NCBI RefSeq assembly: GCF_009817885.1
Contig: NZ_CP041764.1
Coordinates: forward strand, 1,116,001-1,180,000
Source: Serratia rhizosphaerae
GTDB lineage: Bacteria; Pseudomonadota; Gammaproteobacteria; Enterobacterales; Enterobacteriaceae
Length of the DNA: 64,000 bases
Direction of reading: 5' to 3'
Below, piece by piece: positions 60,131-64,000 of this stretch; within the stretch, counting starts at the first letter, position 1, and each line of letters starts with the position of its first letter. The position numbers and the translations under genes were made by a program. The notes under the pieces are model-generated. The model was not told where the DNA came from, did not search any database, and saw nothing but the letters and a program-made list of their open reading frames with translations.

Positions 60131-60827
60131 GCGTCCAGCGCCAATCGTGTCGCGGACCCGGCACGATAAACTCTGTTTGCCCGCTTAACCAGTGGCGCAG
60201 AAAGGATAAACTTTGTGGTAAAGACTCAGCGGCCGCTTGCCTGGCGACCGGTACGCATTGTAATGACTCCCCCGCCGCCAACAGCAGCGCCAACGCATAG
60301 GGGCGAGCGGTTAGCGAGACAAAAGGTTGGTAGACCTCAGGCAGCGCACCGTCAAAATCCACCAACAAAACCCGTTCCGCCGCGCCGCTGGCTAATATCC
60401 CCAGCGCTTCCAGTATTCCCTGTTGAAAACTGTCTTCGCCAGCGGCCAGAGAGGTGGTGGGTAAGGTATTTTTAGCAATGATAGTTAACCAGCCTGCAGC
60501 GGTATTATGCACCGACATGGCAAAATCGGTCGGCGACAGCGATTGTTGCTGGTTCAGGTGCTGCAGGATCTTATGGGTGCGCTCCAGCTCGCCGTGGCGG
60601 CTGGTAAAGATGGCCATATCCACAACCTGCTGCTCCAACAATGTCAGACCACATTCGACGGCCAAGCGTGTGCCTGCGCTCATGCGTCGTAAAGACATCA
60701 TGGGAATATGTGGGCAAGGAGGCAAAGTCTGCGTGGTTGTCTCGCCATGTGGCCCTCTGGCCCACTGACGCCAGTTATCTGCAGTTTCATATCCGGCGGC
60801 CAACGCCCACCAATTGAGTATCTTCAT
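60120..60827 (-). CDS. apeC: ApeC, Cys-less ketosynthase-like chain length factor
   Basis: The 235 residues belong to the beta-ketoacyl synthase N-terminal-like group. The place of the active-site cysteine reads SVHNTAAGW with no Cys, so it cannot condense by itself. In known systems ApeC and ApeO form a heterodimer in which ApeC sets the chain length. It is the first gene of the operon, after an AT-rich leader. The ATG at 60827 is preceded only by GCGGG. Confidence 0.88.
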   Translation of the reverse strand: MKILNWWALAAGYETADNWRQWARGPHGETTTQTLPPCPHIPMMSLRRMSAGTRLAVECGLTLLEQQVVDMAIFTSRHGELERTHKILQHLNQQQSLSPTDFAMSVHNTAAGWLTIIAKNTLPTTSLAAGEDSFQQGILEALGILASGAAERVLLVDFDGALPEVYQPFVSLTARPYALALLLAAGESLQCVPVARQAAAESLPQSLSFLRHWLSGQTEFIVPGPRHDWRWTHDG

Positions 60828-61095
60828 GCGACCCGCTTGTCACCAGAATATATCGTGCATAAATTTATGATATTTACCCCCGGATAACATGGCTAAAAGT
60901 CTGATTTTATAACCTGCATTTATTTTAGTGAAAATAAATTTTATTTATTAGTCAGTTAACTATATATCAATCTGCCAGCGTCGCATTGTGCTAACGCATT
61001 AAAGCCGAACGAGACAGGAATAAAATAGGCTGATAACCGCAGCGTTCTTTCCAGGGTAAGGTACTAAGAGTTTTATTAGGTGTGATTTTTGCACA
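60828..61095 (-). other. AT-rich leader of the aryl polyene operon
   Basis: This 268-base stretch is clearly richer in A and T than its surroundings, most strongly at 60870-60970. It holds the likely promoter and no gene. A tract of this kind is a typical H-NS target. I find no JUMPstart/ops element for RfaH. Confidence 0.6.
60942..60970 (-). promoter_or_regulatory. Candidate promoter of the aryl polyene operon
   Basis: On the minus strand TTGATA (60965-60970) and TAAATA (60942-60947) are 17 bases apart, about 115 bases before apeC. AT-rich DNA gives several near matches, so this is one choice among a few. Confidence 0.45.
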
Positions 61096-61100
61096 TGAAA

Positions 61101-61127
61101 AAGCCCTGAGTCAGAGACTCAGGGCTT
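61101..61127 (-). terminator. Terminator of the rRNA operon
   Basis: AAGCCCTGAGTC (61101-61112) and GACTCAGGGCTT (61116-61127) form a perfect 12-bp stem with loop AGA. On the minus strand it is followed by a T-run. It is 10 bases past the distal tRNA-Asp. Confidence 0.9.
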
Positions 61128-61137
61128 ATCAATAAAG

Positions 61138-61214
61138 TGGCGGAACGGACGGGGCTCGAACCCGCGACCCCCTGCGTGACAGGCAGGTATTCTAACCAAC
61201 TGAACTACCGCTCC
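61138..61214 (-). tRNA. aspU: tRNA-Asp (anticodon GUC), distal gene of the rRNA operon
   Basis: The 77 bases are identical to the tRNA at 40742-40818. The gene follows 5S rRNA on the same strand, as aspU follows rrnH in E. coli. The encoded CCA and the GUC anticodon are present. The symbol is given by position only. Confidence 0.96.
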
Positions 61215-61303
61215 ACCGATTCTGTTACGTTGCTTTTTTCAAAGCAGCAAGGCTTCTTTTGAGCCTCGCAATTATCAGGCGTCACTCTGATAACGTTTAT
61301 TTG

Positions 61304-61423
61304 ATGCCTGGCAGTGTCCTACTCTCGCATGGGGAGACCCCACACTACCATCGGCGCTACGGCGTTTCACTTCTGAGTTCGGCATGGGGTCAGGTGGGAC
61401 CACCGCGCTATTGCCGCCAGGCA
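61304..61423 (-). rRNA. rrf: 5S ribosomal RNA
   Basis: Exactly 120 bases on the minus strand run from TGCCTGGCGGCAATAGCGCG to CTGCCAGGCAT, with the standard 5S loops (CCCACCTGACCCCATGCCG). It lies between 23S and tRNA-Asp. Confidence 0.97.
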
Positions 61424-61527
61424 AATTCTGTTTCAATCAACCCGCAACGCATCCACGCCGCCGGTCAATCCAATCTCGGAACTTCGCTGAAAATAAAATC
61501 GCGTCTCTAAAACACCTTCGGTGTTGT

Positions 61528-64000
<2,473 letters not shown>

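Noticed and set aside
40742..61214. Genomic island integrated at tRNA-Asp
   Set aside because: No integrase, no transposase and no duplicated tRNA end were found, and most of the interval is core genes in E. coli order. Only the APE operon is accessory.

Overview
The window reads as chromosomal DNA of a Serratia-like enterobacterium (order Enterobacterales, probably family Yersiniaceae). The backbone order frsA-gpt-pepD-dinB, nqrA-F, dpaA-yafJ-gmhA-fadE and aspV-dnaQ-rnhA-yafS-gloB-mltD-yafD-yafC is the enterobacterial core order. The Na+-NQR operon, the MetJ-controlled methionine salvage block and the D-arabinitol (dal) block fit Serratia, Yersinia and Klebsiella relatives better than Escherichia. 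The DNA is GC-rich, so most real genes carry long open shadows on the opposite strand. The species was assigned by recognising protein families, not by a database search.

Layout. 1-5340: 5' part of frsA, then gpt, pepD, a LexA-controlled dinB, and a secreted GDPD-fold protein that lacks most of the usual metal ligands. 5347-12550: the Na+-translocating NADH:quinone reductase operon nqrABCDEF-apbE-nqrM on the minus strand, with a hairpin and a possible 30-codon leader ORF that overlaps the nqrA start. 13175-18065: dpaA, yafJ, gmhA and fadE with a FadR operator. 18281-24606: a full methionine salvage set (mtnK, mtnA, mtnDCB, mtnE, omega-amidase yafV) with two MetJ operators at its divergent promoters.

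24881-35187: an aerobactin locus, iucABCD-iutA on the plus strand. An MFS exporter and a siderophore-interacting ferric reductase read away from it, and a Fur box lies between. 35229-40646: D-arabinitol catabolism, with dalD-dalK-dalT on the minus strand and regulator dalR divergent. As given, dalD has a one-base frameshift in a run of six C. 40742-47271: tRNA-Asp, dnaQ/rnhA, yafS/gloB, mltD, yafD and yafC.

47328-60827: a tightly overlapping 16-gene minus-strand operon for an aryl polyene (APE) pigment. It encodes three ketosynthase-fold proteins, a ketoreductase, two hotdog dehydratases, two acyl carrier proteins, an aryl-activating ligase, a thioesterase, acyl and glycosyl transferases, and an MMPL/LolA-like/lipoprotein export set. 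It sits between yafC and the distal end of an rRNA operon. 61138-64000: that rRNA operon read leftwards, with partial 23S, 5S and a distal tRNA-Asp identical to the one at 40.7 kb.

How the parts work together. The nqr genes build a sodium-pumping respiratory complex together with its flavin transferase and iron-insertion factor. The mtn genes recycle methylthioribose to methionine, with YafV removing the amide by-product of the last transamination. The iron locus makes, exports, re-imports and reduces aerobactin. The APE operon builds, moves and anchors a polyene lipid in the outer membrane. No wholly unknown multi-gene system was found. The best leads are the catalytic residues split between the two APE dehydratases, the degenerate GDPD protein, the nqr leader, the dalD frameshift and the repeat element at the fadE terminator.
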